A stretch of DNA of 64,000 bases, from the NCBI RefSeq assembly GCF_018383905.1, contig NZ_JAGYWA010000008.1:124001-188000 (forward strand), given 5' to 3'. This document shows, piece after piece, positions 46,326 to 55,739 of the stretch. The position numbers and the translations under genes are program-made. How positions within the stretch are numbered: position 1 is the stretch's first letter; each line of letters starts with the position of its first letter. The stretch is from Flavobacterium branchiicola. Its GTDB lineage: Bacteria; Bacteroidota; Bacteroidia; Flavobacteriales; Flavobacteriaceae. The notes under the pieces were generated by a model. It was not told where the DNA came from and did no database searches. It worked only from the letters and a program-made list of their open reading frames with translations.

Positions 46326-48116
46326 CTAATTGGTTTTGTAAAAGTCGACAATTTTTTTGGCTTTTGATATACCTATGACCTCTGAAATTTCTTTTTCTGT
46401 TGCTAATTTTAATCTTTTAACACTTTTGAAATGTTGTATTAATGTCAGCATCGTTTTTTCGCCAATTCCCGGAATACTTTCTACTGATGAATTCAGAGCA
46501 GCTTTACTACGTTTGTCACGATGAAAAGTGATTCCAAATCGGTGTGCTTCGTTTCTTAATTGCTGAATAACTTTTAAGGTTTCCGATTTTTTATCCAGAT
46601 ATAACGGAATCGAATCGCCGGGATAGAAAAGTTCTTCCAGACGTTTTGCAATACCAATTATGGCAATTTTTCCGCGTAAGCCCAATTCATCAATACTTTT
46701 TAAGGCTGCAGATAATTGTCCTTTTCCACCATCAATAATAATTAATTGCGGAAGAGGTTGATTTTCGTCCAATAATCTTTTGTAACGACGATACACAATT
46801 TCTGTCATCGAAGCAAAGTCATCAGGACCTTCAACAGTTTTTACATTAAAGTGGCGATAATCTCTTTTGCTTGCTTTTCCATCTTTAAAAACAACACAGG
46901 CAGCAACCGGATTTGTTCCCTGAATATTCGAGTTATCGAAACATTCTATATGTCGAGGCTCAACCGGCAAACGCAAATCTTTTTGCATTTGTGCCATAAT
47001 TCGGTTGGTATGTCTGTCCGGATCTACAATTTGCAATTGTTTTAATTGTTCGATTCTGTAGAATTTTGCATTTCGAATCGATAAATCTAAGATCTGTTTT
47101 TTATCACCAAGTTGAGGAACCGTTGTTTTGATGTTTTCGCCCAAATCTATTTCAAAAGGAACAATAATTTCTTTCGATAATAATTGAAAACGTTCACGAA
47201 GTTCAATAATAGCAAGTTCTAATAATTCTTCATCGGTTTCGTCCAGTTTTTTCTTCATTTCTAAAGTGTGTGAACGAATAATCGAACCATGAGAAATTTG
47301 CAAAAAGTTTACATAAGCGGCAGTCTCATCAGAAACGATTGAAAATACATCGATGTTAGTAATTTTCGGATTTACAATAGTAGATCGCGATTGATAATTT
47401 TCAAGAACTTCTATTTTTTCTTTTATTTTCTGAGCCTCTTCAAAACGTAATTCTTCGGCGTATTTATTCATTAAACGCTTAAAGTCTCTCATGCTTTCTT
47501 TGAAATTTCCTTTCAGAATTTCACGAATTGCATCAACTTGTCTTTGATATTCTTCTAAAGATTCCAGACCTTCACAAGGACCTTTGCAATTACCGATATG
47601 ATATTCTAAACAAACTTTAAATTTGCCCGAATCAATATTTGATTTGCTTAAATCGTAATTACAGGTTCTTAAAGGATACAATTCTTTGATTAATTCCAAA
47701 ATCGTATGAACCGTTTTGAAACTGGTATAAGGGCCAAAATATTCAGAGCCGTCTTTAACCATTCTTCGGGTCGAAAAAATTCTCGAAAAAGGTTCTTTTT
47801 TTATACAAATCCACGGATAACTTTTATCATCACGCAATAATACATTATAACGTGGCTGTAAAGTTTTGATTAAATTGTTTTCTAATAAAAGCGCATCGGT
47901 TTCCGTTGGAACTACGATATGTTTTATCGTCACGATTTTTTTTACCAGAACATTAGTTTTGGCCGTATCGTGAATTTTATTGAAGTAGGAGGAAACCCTT
48001 TTTTTTAAATTTTTGGCTTTTCCAACATATAAAATCTTTCCGTCTTTATCGTAATATTGATATACACCAGGATTATCTGGTAAAGTGAGAATTTGGAGAT
48101 CAAGAGGAGTCTGCAT
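46326..48116 (-). CDS. uvrC: UvrABC system protein C
   Basis: 596 aa, normal. It makes both incisions around DNA lesions in nucleotide excision repair. The GIY-YIG nuclease domain is at the start (PDNPGVYQYYDKDGKILYVGKAKNLKKRVSSYF), then the UVR motif (YAEELRFEEAQKIKEKIE) and the RNase H-like C-terminal nuclease (HIECFDNSNIQGTNPVAACVVFKDG, LIIIDGGKGQLSAA). A helix-hairpin-helix pair closes it (IPGIGEKTMLTLIQHF, SEVIGISKAKKI). The patatin gene is probably cotranscribed. Confidence 0.97.
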   Translation of the reverse strand: MQTPLDLQILTLPDNPGVYQYYDKDGKILYVGKAKNLKKRVSSYFNKIHDTAKTNVLVKKIVTIKHIVVPTETDALLLENNLIKTLQPRYNVLLRDDKSYPWICIKKEPFSRIFSTRRMVKDGSEYFGPYTSFKTVHTILELIKELYPLRTCNYDLSKSNIDSGKFKVCLEYHIGNCKGPCEGLESLEEYQRQVDAIREILKGNFKESMRDFKRLMNKYAEELRFEEAQKIKEKIEVLENYQSRSTIVNPKITNIDVFSIVSDETAAYVNFLQISHGSIIRSHTLEMKKKLDETDEELLELAIIELRERFQLLSKEIIVPFEIDLGENIKTTVPQLGDKKQILDLSIRNAKFYRIEQLKQLQIVDPDRHTNRIMAQMQKDLRLPVEPRHIECFDNSNIQGTNPVAACVVFKDGKASKRDYRHFNVKTVEGPDDFASMTEIVYRRYKRLLDENQPLPQLIIIDGGKGQLSAALKSIDELGLRGKIAIIGIAKRLEELFYPGDSIPLYLDKKSETLKVIQQLRNEAHRFGITFHRDKRSKAALNSSVESIPGIGEKTMLTLIQHFKSVKRLKLATEKEISEVIGISKAKKIVDFYKTN

Positions 48117-48176
48117 ACTACAAATTTAAACTATTGCGTTTAAACTTTAAAATTCTTTTGGGTTTCTTGCAAAAAA

Positions 48177-48209
48177 AAAGAGCCCATTATTTTGTAAAGG
48201 ACTCTTTTG
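48177..48209 (-). terminator. Weak terminator of the 175-aa lipoprotein gene
   Basis: AAAGAG and CTCTTT pair over a long loop, with A/T runs. Modest support. Confidence 0.4.
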
Positions 48210-48221
48210 TAAAAGTATGGA

Positions 48222-48749
48222 TTATTTGATCGAAAAATATTCTGTTTGCAGTAAGTGCGTTCTTTCGTCAAAAGCAAAATCTACATATTTAGCATCGTCT
48301 TTTTTGATGTCAACTTTTAGTCGGCTTCTTCCTATTTCTTTTTTATCAGCATCGAAAGCTTTTAAAATTAAATCACCTTTAAAATCTTTTTTGGCAATTA
48401 AGTAAATAGTTACTTTTTTTACTTTATCCTCGTTTGAAGCGTAAATTTTTTCGGCTTTACATTCCTCAAAATTAACTTTAAAGGAAGCTTCAGGAATTAC
48501 GTCAGATTGGTTTATGCTTTCGCTCATTCCGGAATTTATTCCTTTTATTACGTCTCCAACACCTTTAGATGCACTTTTTGCGGCTGCTTTTCCTTCTTCC
48601 TGAAGTGCTTTTCCGGCGCCTTCAATCAATTTAGATTTTACGGCAACCACTTCGTTTCCATCTTCTTCTGCTTCTTTCATTTTTTCTTCCTTGCTCATGC
48701 ACGAAACCATAAGAGTCATTGCACTGAGTAGAATTAGAGTTTTTTTCAT
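48222..48749 (-). CDS. Hypothetical lipoprotein, 175 aa
   Basis: The lipobox is MVSC (Cys17) after MKKTLILLSAMTLM. An Ala/Lys/Glu-rich helical stretch (about 20-75) precedes a beta-rich domain (VKKVTIYLIAKKDFKGDLILKAFDADKKEIGRSR). I do not recognise the family. The C-terminal part reads like a small immunoglobulin-like or C2-like fold. It has its own -7 box and is divergent from the aspartoacylase-like gene. Envelope location is certain; the role is unknown. Confidence 0.8.
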   Translation of the reverse strand: MKKTLILLSAMTLMVSCMSKEEKMKEAEEDGNEVVAVKSKLIEGAGKALQEEGKAAAKSASKGVGDVIKGINSGMSESINQSDVIPEASFKVNFEECKAEKIYASNEDKVKKVTIYLIAKKDFKGDLILKAFDADKKEIGRSRLKVDIKKDDAKYVDFAFDERTHLLQTEYFSIK

Positions 48750-48801
48750 CTTTTTAAAATTGGTTATTATTGATGTTTATTAGGAATTTGAGTATTAAAC
48801 T

Positions 48802-48809
48802 CAAAGATA
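48802..48809 (-). promoter_or_regulatory. -7 box of the 175-aa lipoprotein gene
   Basis: The minus strand reads TATCTTTG. It overlaps a small TTTGAGT/ACTCAAA hairpin (about 48786-48806). Confidence 0.5.
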
Positions 48810-48851
48810 TACATTTAAAATATAATTTCTATATTTAGCTTTTTATTAGAG

Positions 48852-49829
48852 ATGAAAAATAGTAAGCCCCTGGTTATTTTTGATGAGGCAATTTTGCCTG
48901 GTGAAAGCCGAACAATCAATGTTGAAATCGCAAGATTGCATACCACTACAAAATTAAATATTCCGGTAATTGTACGTCGTTCCAAAATTGAAGGTCCTGT
49001 TGTTTTATTCTCTGCGGGGATTCACGGTGACGAAATAAACGGAGTTGAAATTGTGAGGCAAATTATCAGTAAAAAAATCAATAAACCAGCGCGTGGAACT
49101 ATCATTTGTATTCCGATTATCAATATGTATGGGTTTGTCAATAAATCTCGTGAGTTTCCCGACGGACGTGATTTAAACCGTGTTTTTCCCGGAAGCAAAA
49201 AAGGTTCTCTGGCTAGTAGGTTCGCATTTCATATTGTAGAAGAAATTTTGCCGATTTTAGATTACGCGGTAGATTTTCATGCCGGAGGTGCAAGTCGATT
49301 TAATGCTCCGCAAATTAGAATTACTGAGAATAATCCGGAATTAAAGGCATTGGCAGATGTGTTTAATGCCCCGTTTACTTTATACTCGAAAAATATTGGA
49401 GGTTCTTTTAGAAACACTTCTGAGAAAGCCAATGTAAAAATGCTTCTTTTTGAAGGCGGAAAATCTTTGGATATTAATAATGATATTGCCAATGAAGGCG
49501 TTCTGGGTGTAAAACGATTATTACATTATCTAAACATGCTGGATCCTAAACAACTTGTAGAGGCAGCACCGGTTCCGTCTATTTATATAAAAAATTCTGT
49601 TTGGCTTCGGGCAAAATGTTCCGGCTTACTGCACGATTTTAATTTAATCGGAAGGTTTGTGACCAAAGGAACTATTTTAGCCATTATTACAGATCCCTTT
49701 GGAAAGTTTGAACAAAAAGTAAAAGCACCGCATGACGGATTTATAATCAACGCCAACCATTCGCCAATTGTATACGAAGGCGATGCAATTTATCATATAT
49801 CTAAAAGCCCCGAAAATGCCGACGAGTAA
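48852..49829 (+). CDS. Succinylglutamate desuccinylase/aspartoacylase family protein
   Basis: 325 aa. A zinc carboxypeptidase fold of the M14 AspA/AstE branch: SAGIHGDEINGVEIV gives the HxxE zinc ligands, NRVFPGSKKGSL the substrate arginine region, and VDFHAGGASRFNAPQIR the third ligand. LLFEGGKSLD carries the catalytic Glu. The C-terminus has a small barrel (KGTILAIITDPFG..VKAPHDGFII). The family removes N-acyl groups from amino acids, but the specificity is not visible. The formyl-THF cyclo-ligase gene overlaps its 3' end by 14 bp. Confidence 0.92.
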   Translation: MKNSKPLVIFDEAILPGESRTINVEIARLHTTTKLNIPVIVRRSKIEGPVVLFSAGIHGDEINGVEIVRQIISKKINKPARGTIICIPIINMYGFVNKSREFPDGRDLNRVFPGSKKGSLASRFAFHIVEEILPILDYAVDFHAGGASRFNAPQIRITENNPELKALADVFNAPFTLYSKNIGGSFRNTSEKANVKMLLFEGGKSLDINNDIANEGVLGVKRLLHYLNMLDPKQLVEAAPVPSIYIKNSVWLRAKCSGLLHDFNLIGRFVTKGTILAIITDPFGKFEQKVKAPHDGFIINANHSPIVYEGDAIYHISKSPENADE

Positions 49830-50388
49830 AAAAGAATTAAGACTTGAGTACAAAAACCTGCGAAAAGAGCTTTCTGAACAGCAAATTGAAGAAAAGAGTC
49901 TGGCAATAGCGAATAATTTAATTCAATTATCTATTTGGGATAAAAATTATTATCATGTTTTTTTGCCAATAGTAGAGCATAAAGAAGTTGATACAGAATT
50001 TATTTTGCATTTGCTTTCCGGAAAAGATAAAGAAATTGTGATTTCTAAAAGTGATTTTGAAACACGCGAAATGACTCATTTTTTATTGACTGATAATACA
50101 AAAATCAAAAAAAACGAATATAATATTCCCGAACCGGTTAATGGACTTCAGGTTCCGACTGAAAATATTGATGTAGTTTTTGTTCCGCTTTTAGCATTTG
50201 ATATTTATGGAAATCGCATTGGTTATGGTAAAGGTTTTTACGATAAGTTTCTTGCCGATTGTAAACCTGAGACCATAAAAATTGGTCTTTCTTTTTTTGA
50301 ATCAGTAAATCAAATCGATGACGTATTTGAATCGGATGTTAAATTAGATTATTGTATTACACCTGATAAAATTTATCAATTTACTTAA
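49816..50388 (+). CDS. 5-Formyltetrahydrofolate cyclo-ligase
   Basis: 190 aa from the ATG at 49816 (MPTSKKELRLEYKN), which gives the conserved family start; a longer frame from 49768 adds 16 codons inside the upstream gene. It converts 5-formyl-THF to 5,10-methenyl-THF with ATP. The motifs are KKELRLEYKNLRKEL at the start, VPLLAFDIYGNRIGYGKGFYDKFL, the signature with the phosphate site, and the KIGLSFF strand. It overlaps the upstream stop by 14 bp, so translation is probably coupled. Confidence 0.95.
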   Translation: MPTSKKELRLEYKNLRKELSEQQIEEKSLAIANNLIQLSIWDKNYYHVFLPIVEHKEVDTEFILHLLSGKDKEIVISKSDFETREMTHFLLTDNTKIKKNEYNIPEPVNGLQVPTENIDVVFVPLLAFDIYGNRIGYGKGFYDKFLADCKPETIKIGLSFFESVNQIDDVFESDVKLDYCITPDKIYQFT

Positions 50389-50397
50389 TAGATAAAT

Positions 50398-50480
50398 AGT
50401 ACAGAGACGCTTTGCAGTGCCTCTGAAACAATCTTTGTCGATATGCTGGACGTAGACGTACTGCAGTGCGTCTCTACAAT
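50398..50480. repeat. CAGAGACGC / GCGTCTCTAC inverted repeat
   Basis: GTACAGAGACGCTTTGCAGTG (partly shown) and the later ACTGCAGTGCGTCTCTACA form imperfect complementary arms. I recall GAGACGCACTGCAGTGCGTCTC-type repeats as dispersed in Bacteroidota. It follows the formyl-THF cyclo-ligase gene and may act as its transcript end. Confidence 0.65.
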
Positions 50481-50784
50481 TTTGCATGTCAATCAATGTT
50501 GCGAATTATATTTAAAATGGATTAATCATTTTAATCCTTTAATCTGTGGCAAAAAACTTTTCTTTTTTCCTTTAACTTTTCACAAATAAAAAAATATTTC
50601 TACACCAAATACCCTTAAAAATAAAGGATTTCAATTTTATTTTCCGAAAAGAAAAATAGTTACAAATTTTTTGGCACGATTTTGCTTACTCGAAAAATGC
50701 AAATAATCGTCTCTAGTACATCCGGAATGCTAGTCCTTATTTGAAAGTCAATAACCTATCTATTAATTTTTAAAAACTTACTTT
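50481..50784. other. Non-coding upstream region of the VWA lipoprotein gene
   Basis: The rest of the 396-bp gap. No clear TAnnTTTG box at the expected distance was seen. A TTGGCACG...TTTGC word at 50671-50685 looks like a sigma-54 site but has the wrong spacing. Nothing else is seen. Confidence 0.5.
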
Positions 50785-52332
50785 ATGAGAAATCTTAATT
50801 TCTTTATGATGGCATTCCTTGTACTTACTATTTACAGCTGTAAGAAAGCGTATGCACCAGACCAAAGCTACGAAACAGTTGATTCTGCGGCAGCTGTTAC
50901 AGATGCAGTAGCAGAGGAAATCTATATTGAACCAAACACAGAAAGCTATGCAGGTTTAGAAGAAAATCCGTTTGAATCTCCGCTTAAAACGCCACTTTCT
51001 ACTTTTTCTATTGATGTTGATAATGCATCATATACTAATATTCGCCGATTTATAAATGAAGGACAAAAAGTTCCAAAAGATGCTGTTCGTGTTGAGGAAA
51101 TGATCAATTTTTTCAAATACAAATACCCACAACCTGATGGTGAGCATCCGTTTTCTATAAATACAGAATACAGTGATTGTCCTTGGAATAAAAATAGCCG
51201 ACTTCTAAAGATTGGTTTACAGGGAAAGAACATTCCGATGACAAATTTACCAGCTTCGAATCTGGTATTCCTCGTTGATGTTTCTGGTTCAATGGACGAG
51301 CAAAACAAATTACCATTATTGAAAGAATCAATGAAGATTATGGTGAAAGAACTTCGAAGTATTGATAAAGTTTCAATTGTAGTGTATGCAGGATCTGCCG
51401 GAATAGTTTTAGAGCCAACTTCCGGAGATAATAAAGATGAAATTATAGATGCATTTGATGAATTGCACGCAGACGGAAGCACAGCTGGAGGAGAAGGAAT
51501 TGAACTGGCCTACAAATTAGCACAACAGAATTTTATTAAAGAAGGAAATAATAGAGTGGTGATAGCTACCGATGGTGATTTTAATGTTGGTGCTTCGACG
51601 GATGATGATATGCTGAAATTGATTGAGCAAAAAAGAGAATCAGGGGTTTTCTTAACAGTTTTAGGTTTTGGAATGGGGAATTACAAAGACAGTAAAATGG
51701 AAATTTTAGCCGATAAAGGAAATGGAAATTATGCTTACATCGATAATATTCAGGAGGCGAATCGTTTTCTTGGACAAGAATTTAAAGGATCAATGTTTGC
51801 TATCGCGAAAGATGTAAAGATCCAAATCGAATTTAATCCAAAGCATGTTCAGGCATATCGATTGATTGGTTATGAAAACCGAAAATTAAATGCTGAAGAT
51901 TTTAAAAACGATAAAATTGATGCTGGCGAATTAGGCAGTGGGCATTCAGTTACAGCTTTATATGAAGTTATTCCAACTGGAGTTGAAAGTGATTATGTTC
52001 CGTCTGATTTAAAATACACTAAAACACAAAAAAACGATGAAAACCATAGTGATGAATTGGCAACAGTGAAATTTAGGTATAAAAAACCTGATGACAACAA
52101 AAGCCTTGAAATAGTAAATGTTATCGCAGATAAGAAAACTAGTATAGAAAATAGTTCTCCTGATTTCAAATTTACAACTGCCGTTTCCTGGTTCGGATTG
52201 AAATTGCGCGAATCAAAATATATTGCAAACAGTTCAAGTTCTGATATTAAACGATTGGCAAAATCAGGTTTGTCAAATGATGAAGAGGGTTATAGATCTG
52301 AATTTTTAAGATTAGTTGATGCGGTTAATTAA
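50785..52332 (+). CDS. VWA-domain lipoprotein (YfbK-like)
   Basis: 515 aa. The lipobox is IYSC (Cys19). A VWF-N-like domain (about 65-165; TPLSTFSIDVDNASYTNIRRFI, RVEEMINFFKYKYP) is followed by a von Willebrand A domain (about 180-350) with an intact MIDAS (FLVDVSGSMDEQ, the Thr/Asp in STAGGEGIELA and ATDGDFN), and a C-terminal DUF3520-type domain. VWA domains bind partners through a metal ion. The protein lies on the opposite strand from a Bat operon rich in VWA proteins, though outside it. Confidence 0.92.
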   Translation: MRNLNFFMMAFLVLTIYSCKKAYAPDQSYETVDSAAAVTDAVAEEIYIEPNTESYAGLEENPFESPLKTPLSTFSIDVDNASYTNIRRFINEGQKVPKDAVRVEEMINFFKYKYPQPDGEHPFSINTEYSDCPWNKNSRLLKIGLQGKNIPMTNLPASNLVFLVDVSGSMDEQNKLPLLKESMKIMVKELRSIDKVSIVVYAGSAGIVLEPTSGDNKDEIIDAFDELHADGSTAGGEGIELAYKLAQQNFIKEGNNRVVIATDGDFNVGASTDDDMLKLIEQKRESGVFLTVLGFGMGNYKDSKMEILADKGNGNYAYIDNIQEANRFLGQEFKGSMFAIAKDVKIQIEFNPKHVQAYRLIGYENRKLNAEDFKNDKIDAGELGSGHSVTALYEVIPTGVESDYVPSDLKYTKTQKNDENHSDELATVKFRYKKPDDNKSLEIVNVIADKKTSIENSSPDFKFTTAVSWFGLKLRESKYIANSSSSDIKRLAKSGLSNDEEGYRSEFLRLVDAVN

Positions 52333-52350
52333 TATTTAAATTCCAAAATA

Positions 52351-52397
52351 AAAAAATCCCAAACTCCAGTTTATAAATTGGAATTTGGGATTTTTTT
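52351..52397. terminator. Bidirectional terminator of the VWA and 204-aa genes
   Basis: AAAAATCCCAAACTCCA pairs, with one mismatch, with the later TGGAATTTGGGATTTTT. A-runs and T-runs flank it. It lies between converging genes. Confidence 0.8.
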
Positions 52398-53010
52398 ATT
52401 GTAATTTAAAATATTGTAATTTTTGATTGCCACATACCATTTCAGATATTCCGGTTTCATATTCTTGTCCAATGTAATAAGCAATCAAATTTCCTGAAAT
52501 TTCATCAATATAATATTTCCAAACATCTTTATTTGAAAAAACAATTAAGATTGGATCAAAAGACATATTTGGTTTTTCGCTAAAAAGCAGATTTTCCGTT
52601 TTGATTAAATTCCATTTTTTTGCTTTAGGATAAAGTTCATAAAACAATATCTGATTGGATTCTATAGTAATCATTTTTCCAACGACACTATCTGATGGCT
52701 CTCTCATTGCCCATGATTCATTATGTAGCATTTTCCAATTACCGATAATTTGATTGGTTAATTTTGTACGCAAAAGGATTTTTAATGAATCTGTTTTTTT
52801 TAAAGATTTATCATTTATTTCATCATCATAATTAGAATCTTGTGCTAAAGAAAAAAGTACAAAGGCATGATCTAAATCATTATTTTTTAAGGCTATTTTA
52901 CCTTCGTCAAAAAGTGTTTTTGGATGATTTTCAATATTTAACCCTTTTTCTTGGGCTACAAGAGCGCAGGAAAAACTTAGTAATAGTAATAAAATAAGTT
53001 TTTTGATCAT
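52396..53010 (-). CDS. Exported hypothetical protein, 204 aa
   Basis: A signal peptide (MIKKLILLLLLSFSCALVAQ) is followed by a TPR-like helical start (TLFDEGKIALKNNDLDHAFVLFSLAQDS) and a beta-rich second half (IIGNWKMLHNE, KMITIESNQILFYELYP, ILIVFSNKDVWKYYI) that resembles a lipocalin-like barrel (GNWKxL). I do not recognise a named family. It starts 48 bp after the batE gene and may be the last gene of the Bat operon. Confidence 0.75.
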   Translation of the reverse strand: MIKKLILLLLLSFSCALVAQEKGLNIENHPKTLFDEGKIALKNNDLDHAFVLFSLAQDSNYDDEINDKSLKKTDSLKILLRTKLTNQIIGNWKMLHNESWAMREPSDSVVGKMITIESNQILFYELYPKAKKWNLIKTENLLFSEKPNMSFDPILIVFSNKDVWKYYIDEISGNLIAYYIGQEYETGISEMVCGNQKLQYFKLQ

Positions 53011-53058
53011 TAGAATTAATATTAAAAGAACTTATCATAAAATTAAATTCAGTGAAAA

Positions 53059-53805
53059 CTATTTCACTTCCTTAATTGTAGAGCCATCAAGCCAGCCTTC
53101 CGTGCCATCGGTTAATTCTACTTTTTTCCATTTTCCTAAAGTCTCGGTTACATACACTTTTGCACCTTCGTGTAATAAGAAAATTGCCGCACCGGCTTTT
53201 TGAGGTTCACTGCGAACTTCGCTTAATTCGGCAAAAACAATTGCAGGGCGATCATTATCAAAATGACTTTTTTCGGACATTCCCGCTGAAACACTAAAAA
53301 TTAAAGCGACTAAAAGAATAAACATTCCAATGAAATAAATTCTTTTGGTAAGTGTAAGTTGTGAAAAGTAGTACCCAATAAAGCTCAATAAAAAGGCAAA
53401 GGCAATTCCAACAGAAATTTTAGCCCATTGATTATAATCAAAAATGCCCGTAAAATTCTGAATCAGTTTTGCGAAACCTACTTTAGGGACTTCTTTAATT
53501 TCATCAATAGTAAGCTTTTTGGCAAATTTTAAGTTGTTTAAAGTCTCAGGATCGTGAGGTTTTAAAACTAAAGCTTTTTCATAATTATAAATTGCAGGTG
53601 CAACTTTGTTTAGTTTGTAATAACAATTAGCAAGATTAAAATACAATTCAGCGGAATGCTGTTTGTCTTCGGTAAGAATATTTTCGTACTCCTGAGCCGC
53701 TTGCTGATATTGCTCCTTCTGATACAAAGCATTTCCTTTTTCAAAGCCGCTCTGTGCAAAGAAAACCTGTGTAATTAATAAAAAGAGATATACTATATTT
53801 TTCAT
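53059..53805 (-). CDS. batE: BatE-like protein: TPR plus SH3-like domain
   Basis: 248 aa. The signal peptide (MKNIVYLFLLITQVFFAQ) is followed by TPR repeats (about 20-95; EKGNALYQKEQYQQAAQEYENIL, LYFNLANCYYKLNKVAPAIYNYEKAL), two membrane segments (about 133-150 and 158-176), and a bacterial SH3-like domain (about 188-245; GAKVYVTETLGKWKKVELTDGTEGWLDG). This is the BatE layout of the aerotolerance operon, where TPR proteins are thought to assemble with the VWA proteins BatA and BatB. It is separated from batD by 76 bp holding a small CCCGAAGTCTCGGG repeat. Confidence 0.9.
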   Translation of the reverse strand: MKNIVYLFLLITQVFFAQSGFEKGNALYQKEQYQQAAQEYENILTEDKQHSAELYFNLANCYYKLNKVAPAIYNYEKALVLKPHDPETLNNLKFAKKLTIDEIKEVPKVGFAKLIQNFTGIFDYNQWAKISVGIAFAFLLSFIGYYFSQLTLTKRIYFIGMFILLVALIFSVSAGMSEKSHFDNDRPAIVFAELSEVRSEPQKAGAAIFLLHEGAKVYVTETLGKWKKVELTDGTEGWLDGSTIKEVK

Positions 53806-53814
53806 TTTCTTTTC

Positions 53815-53872
53815 TTTAAACCCGATAGATTTTATACCGTCCCGAAGTCTCGGGATCGGGACTTTCTGGTTT
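53815..53872. repeat. CCCGAAGTCTCGGGATCGGG repeat in the batD-batE spacer
   Basis: The words TCCCGAAGTCTCGGGA (53841-53856) form a palindrome-like unit, GC-rich against its surroundings. It resembles the dispersed repeat style of the window. Confidence 0.55.
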
Positions 53873-53881
53873 GATATTAAT

Positions 53882-55630
53882 TTAAACGATCTGTTTTTCT
53901 AGTTCTGAAATAATTAAAACAGCTTTATCAAAATCCTGCTGAATCGAAGCGCTAGATGCCGGAGCATATCTTGCAAATTCGCAGTTTTCTGTCAAATCGA
54001 TAAAACTCTTAACCGATTCCGGTTTTGCATTTCGTGATAATAACAATTCCTGAATATTGTCTTTGCTCATTTCTGAGGTTTCAATATGCAGTTTTGCTTT
54101 CAGGAAGTTGTGCATTGCTTTTTCCAGAGCGATATAAAATGCTTCTTTATTGTTAAGTTGTTTTTTAGCCTGAGATAAATATTTCTTCGCGAGTTTATTA
54201 TTCATCTTGATTCGGTTTCCGGTAACATCGCTATCAATAGCTTCTTTTTTCTTCTTAACCAAAACGATAAGTGGTAAAATTACAAAAGGAGCAAACAACA
54301 AAGCTAAATACAAATCAGATCCATAAAAATCATTTTTAACCATAGAAACTAAAGTAGTTTTTGGTTTAATGTATTTAAACTGGTCCGTTTTAGAAATCAT
54401 ATTTTTAGCCGCATTTGCAGTATTGTTGGCTTCAGCCTGCATTGGTCCGTCTAAAACATCGATTGTGATTTCCTGAGAAGTCATTGTTTTGTATGAACCT
54501 GAATTCAAATCAAAGTATGAAAACTGCATTGGCTTAATAACATATTTTCCTTTGTATTGTGGTACAATCGTGTATTTGTCTGATACTCTTCCTGACATTC
54601 CAGATAGTGAAGTCGTCACTTTTTCGTCATGTACCGGATCATACATTTCCAGTGCATTTGGTACAACTGGTTTTGGTAATGTAAACAATTTCATGTTTCC
54701 GGTTCCGTTGGCGCTAACAATGAGGTCAAGGCTTTCACCGCTTTTTAGGCTCGTTTTAGATGGCGTAACAATAAAGTTGAATTTACCAACAGCTCCAGTG
54801 AAACTGTCTGGTTTACTACTTTCAGGAAGTGGTTTTACGTTTATTGTTTTAGCTCCGGCAGAAACTACTTTATTATCGTCTATTGTAATCATTTGGCCAA
54901 ACATATCACGACGGTTTGTAGGCAATTCAACGTTAATATCTAAGGAAAGAGGTTCAATAGTTAATCTTCCTGATTTTTGTGGGTATAAAATGGTCTTTTT
55001 TAAGATCACATAATAACATCTTTGACCTTGGTAGCTTCCTTCTTCAATCGCTAAGTGCTTGATTTCAATATTTTGATTCCAGAAATCATTGTATTTTGGC
55101 TTCGCCAATTCTTTAAAACCGTTAACACCAATATTGTTGAAATATAATTTATAAACAACCGTAATAGGTTCGTTTAGATATGGATTTGTTTTAGAAATTT
55201 CGGCTACAAGGTTGAGTGTTTCACTTCCGGAGCCCTGCGGTCTGTCATCTGGATCTCTTTCTTGTGCAACAGCATTTGTAACAACAATTTTTATGGGTGC
55301 AGTTTTGTAAATCTGCCCGTTAAATTCAATTGCTGCCTGTTTAATATTAACCGATCCTTTTTGGTTGGGTTGCAGAATATAAGAGTAGATTTTCTGAAAA
55401 GAGCTTCTTCCATTTACCCATGACTGACTAATTTGCTGGCTAGGTCCGGCAACAATTTTAAACCCGTCAAAAGAGGGCTGTTCGAAGTTGTCTCCATCAA
55501 CATTCATGATGAAGTCAATTCGTAGTCTTTCATTAATTCCAAGTGTATTTTTGCTGACTCTGGCTTCAAACTGAACCTGAGCCAGTAATCCTTGAAAAGT
55601 GAATAGTAATAAAATTAAATATCTTTTCAT
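53882..55630 (-). CDS. batD: BatD-like protein
   Basis: 582 aa. A signal peptide (MKRYLILLLFTFQGLLAQ) is followed by several beta-sandwich domains (about 20-400; VQFEARVSKNTLGINERLRIDF, GSETLNLVAEISKTNPYLNEPITVVYKLYFN, GNMKLFTLPKPVVPNALEMYDP), a membrane helix (about 437-456; LYLALLFAPFVILPLIVLV) and a cytoplasmic helical end. This is the BatD oxygen-tolerance family. In the operon it follows batC by 109 bp. Confidence 0.93.
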   Translation of the reverse strand: MKRYLILLLFTFQGLLAQVQFEARVSKNTLGINERLRIDFIMNVDGDNFEQPSFDGFKIVAGPSQQISQSWVNGRSSFQKIYSYILQPNQKGSVNIKQAAIEFNGQIYKTAPIKIVVTNAVAQERDPDDRPQGSGSETLNLVAEISKTNPYLNEPITVVYKLYFNNIGVNGFKELAKPKYNDFWNQNIEIKHLAIEEGSYQGQRCYYVILKKTILYPQKSGRLTIEPLSLDINVELPTNRRDMFGQMITIDDNKVVSAGAKTINVKPLPESSKPDSFTGAVGKFNFIVTPSKTSLKSGESLDLIVSANGTGNMKLFTLPKPVVPNALEMYDPVHDEKVTTSLSGMSGRVSDKYTIVPQYKGKYVIKPMQFSYFDLNSGSYKTMTSQEITIDVLDGPMQAEANNTANAAKNMISKTDQFKYIKPKTTLVSMVKNDFYGSDLYLALLFAPFVILPLIVLVKKKKEAIDSDVTGNRIKMNNKLAKKYLSQAKKQLNNKEAFYIALEKAMHNFLKAKLHIETSEMSKDNIQELLLSRNAKPESVKSFIDLTENCEFARYAPASSASIQQDFDKAVLIISELEKQIV

Positions 55631-55739
55631 TAAATTGTTTAATCGTTTTTTAGTTTAACTGTTTAATCGTTTGTTTATTGTTAATCTGCTTTCTTCTAGT
55701 CGAATAAACAAATTAACGATTAAATGATTAACCCAAATC

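Noticed and set aside
49768..49815. Longer N-terminus for the formyl-THF cyclo-ligase
   Set aside because: The extra 16 codons lie inside the upstream gene and do not resemble the family start, while the ATG at 49816 does.
50671..50685. TTGGCACG..TTTGC word upstream of the VWA lipoprotein gene, like a sigma-54 promoter
   Set aside because: The distance between the GG and GC pairs is 9 bp instead of the required 10. No enhancer-binding regulator is near.
50946..51482. 178-aa ORF on the minus strand
   Set aside because: It is antisense to the VWA lipoprotein gene, with low-complexity Ser-rich content typical of shadow frames.
54489..55013. 174-aa ORF on the + strand
   Set aside because: It is antisense to batD and mirrors its codons. 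No promoter or motif supports it.
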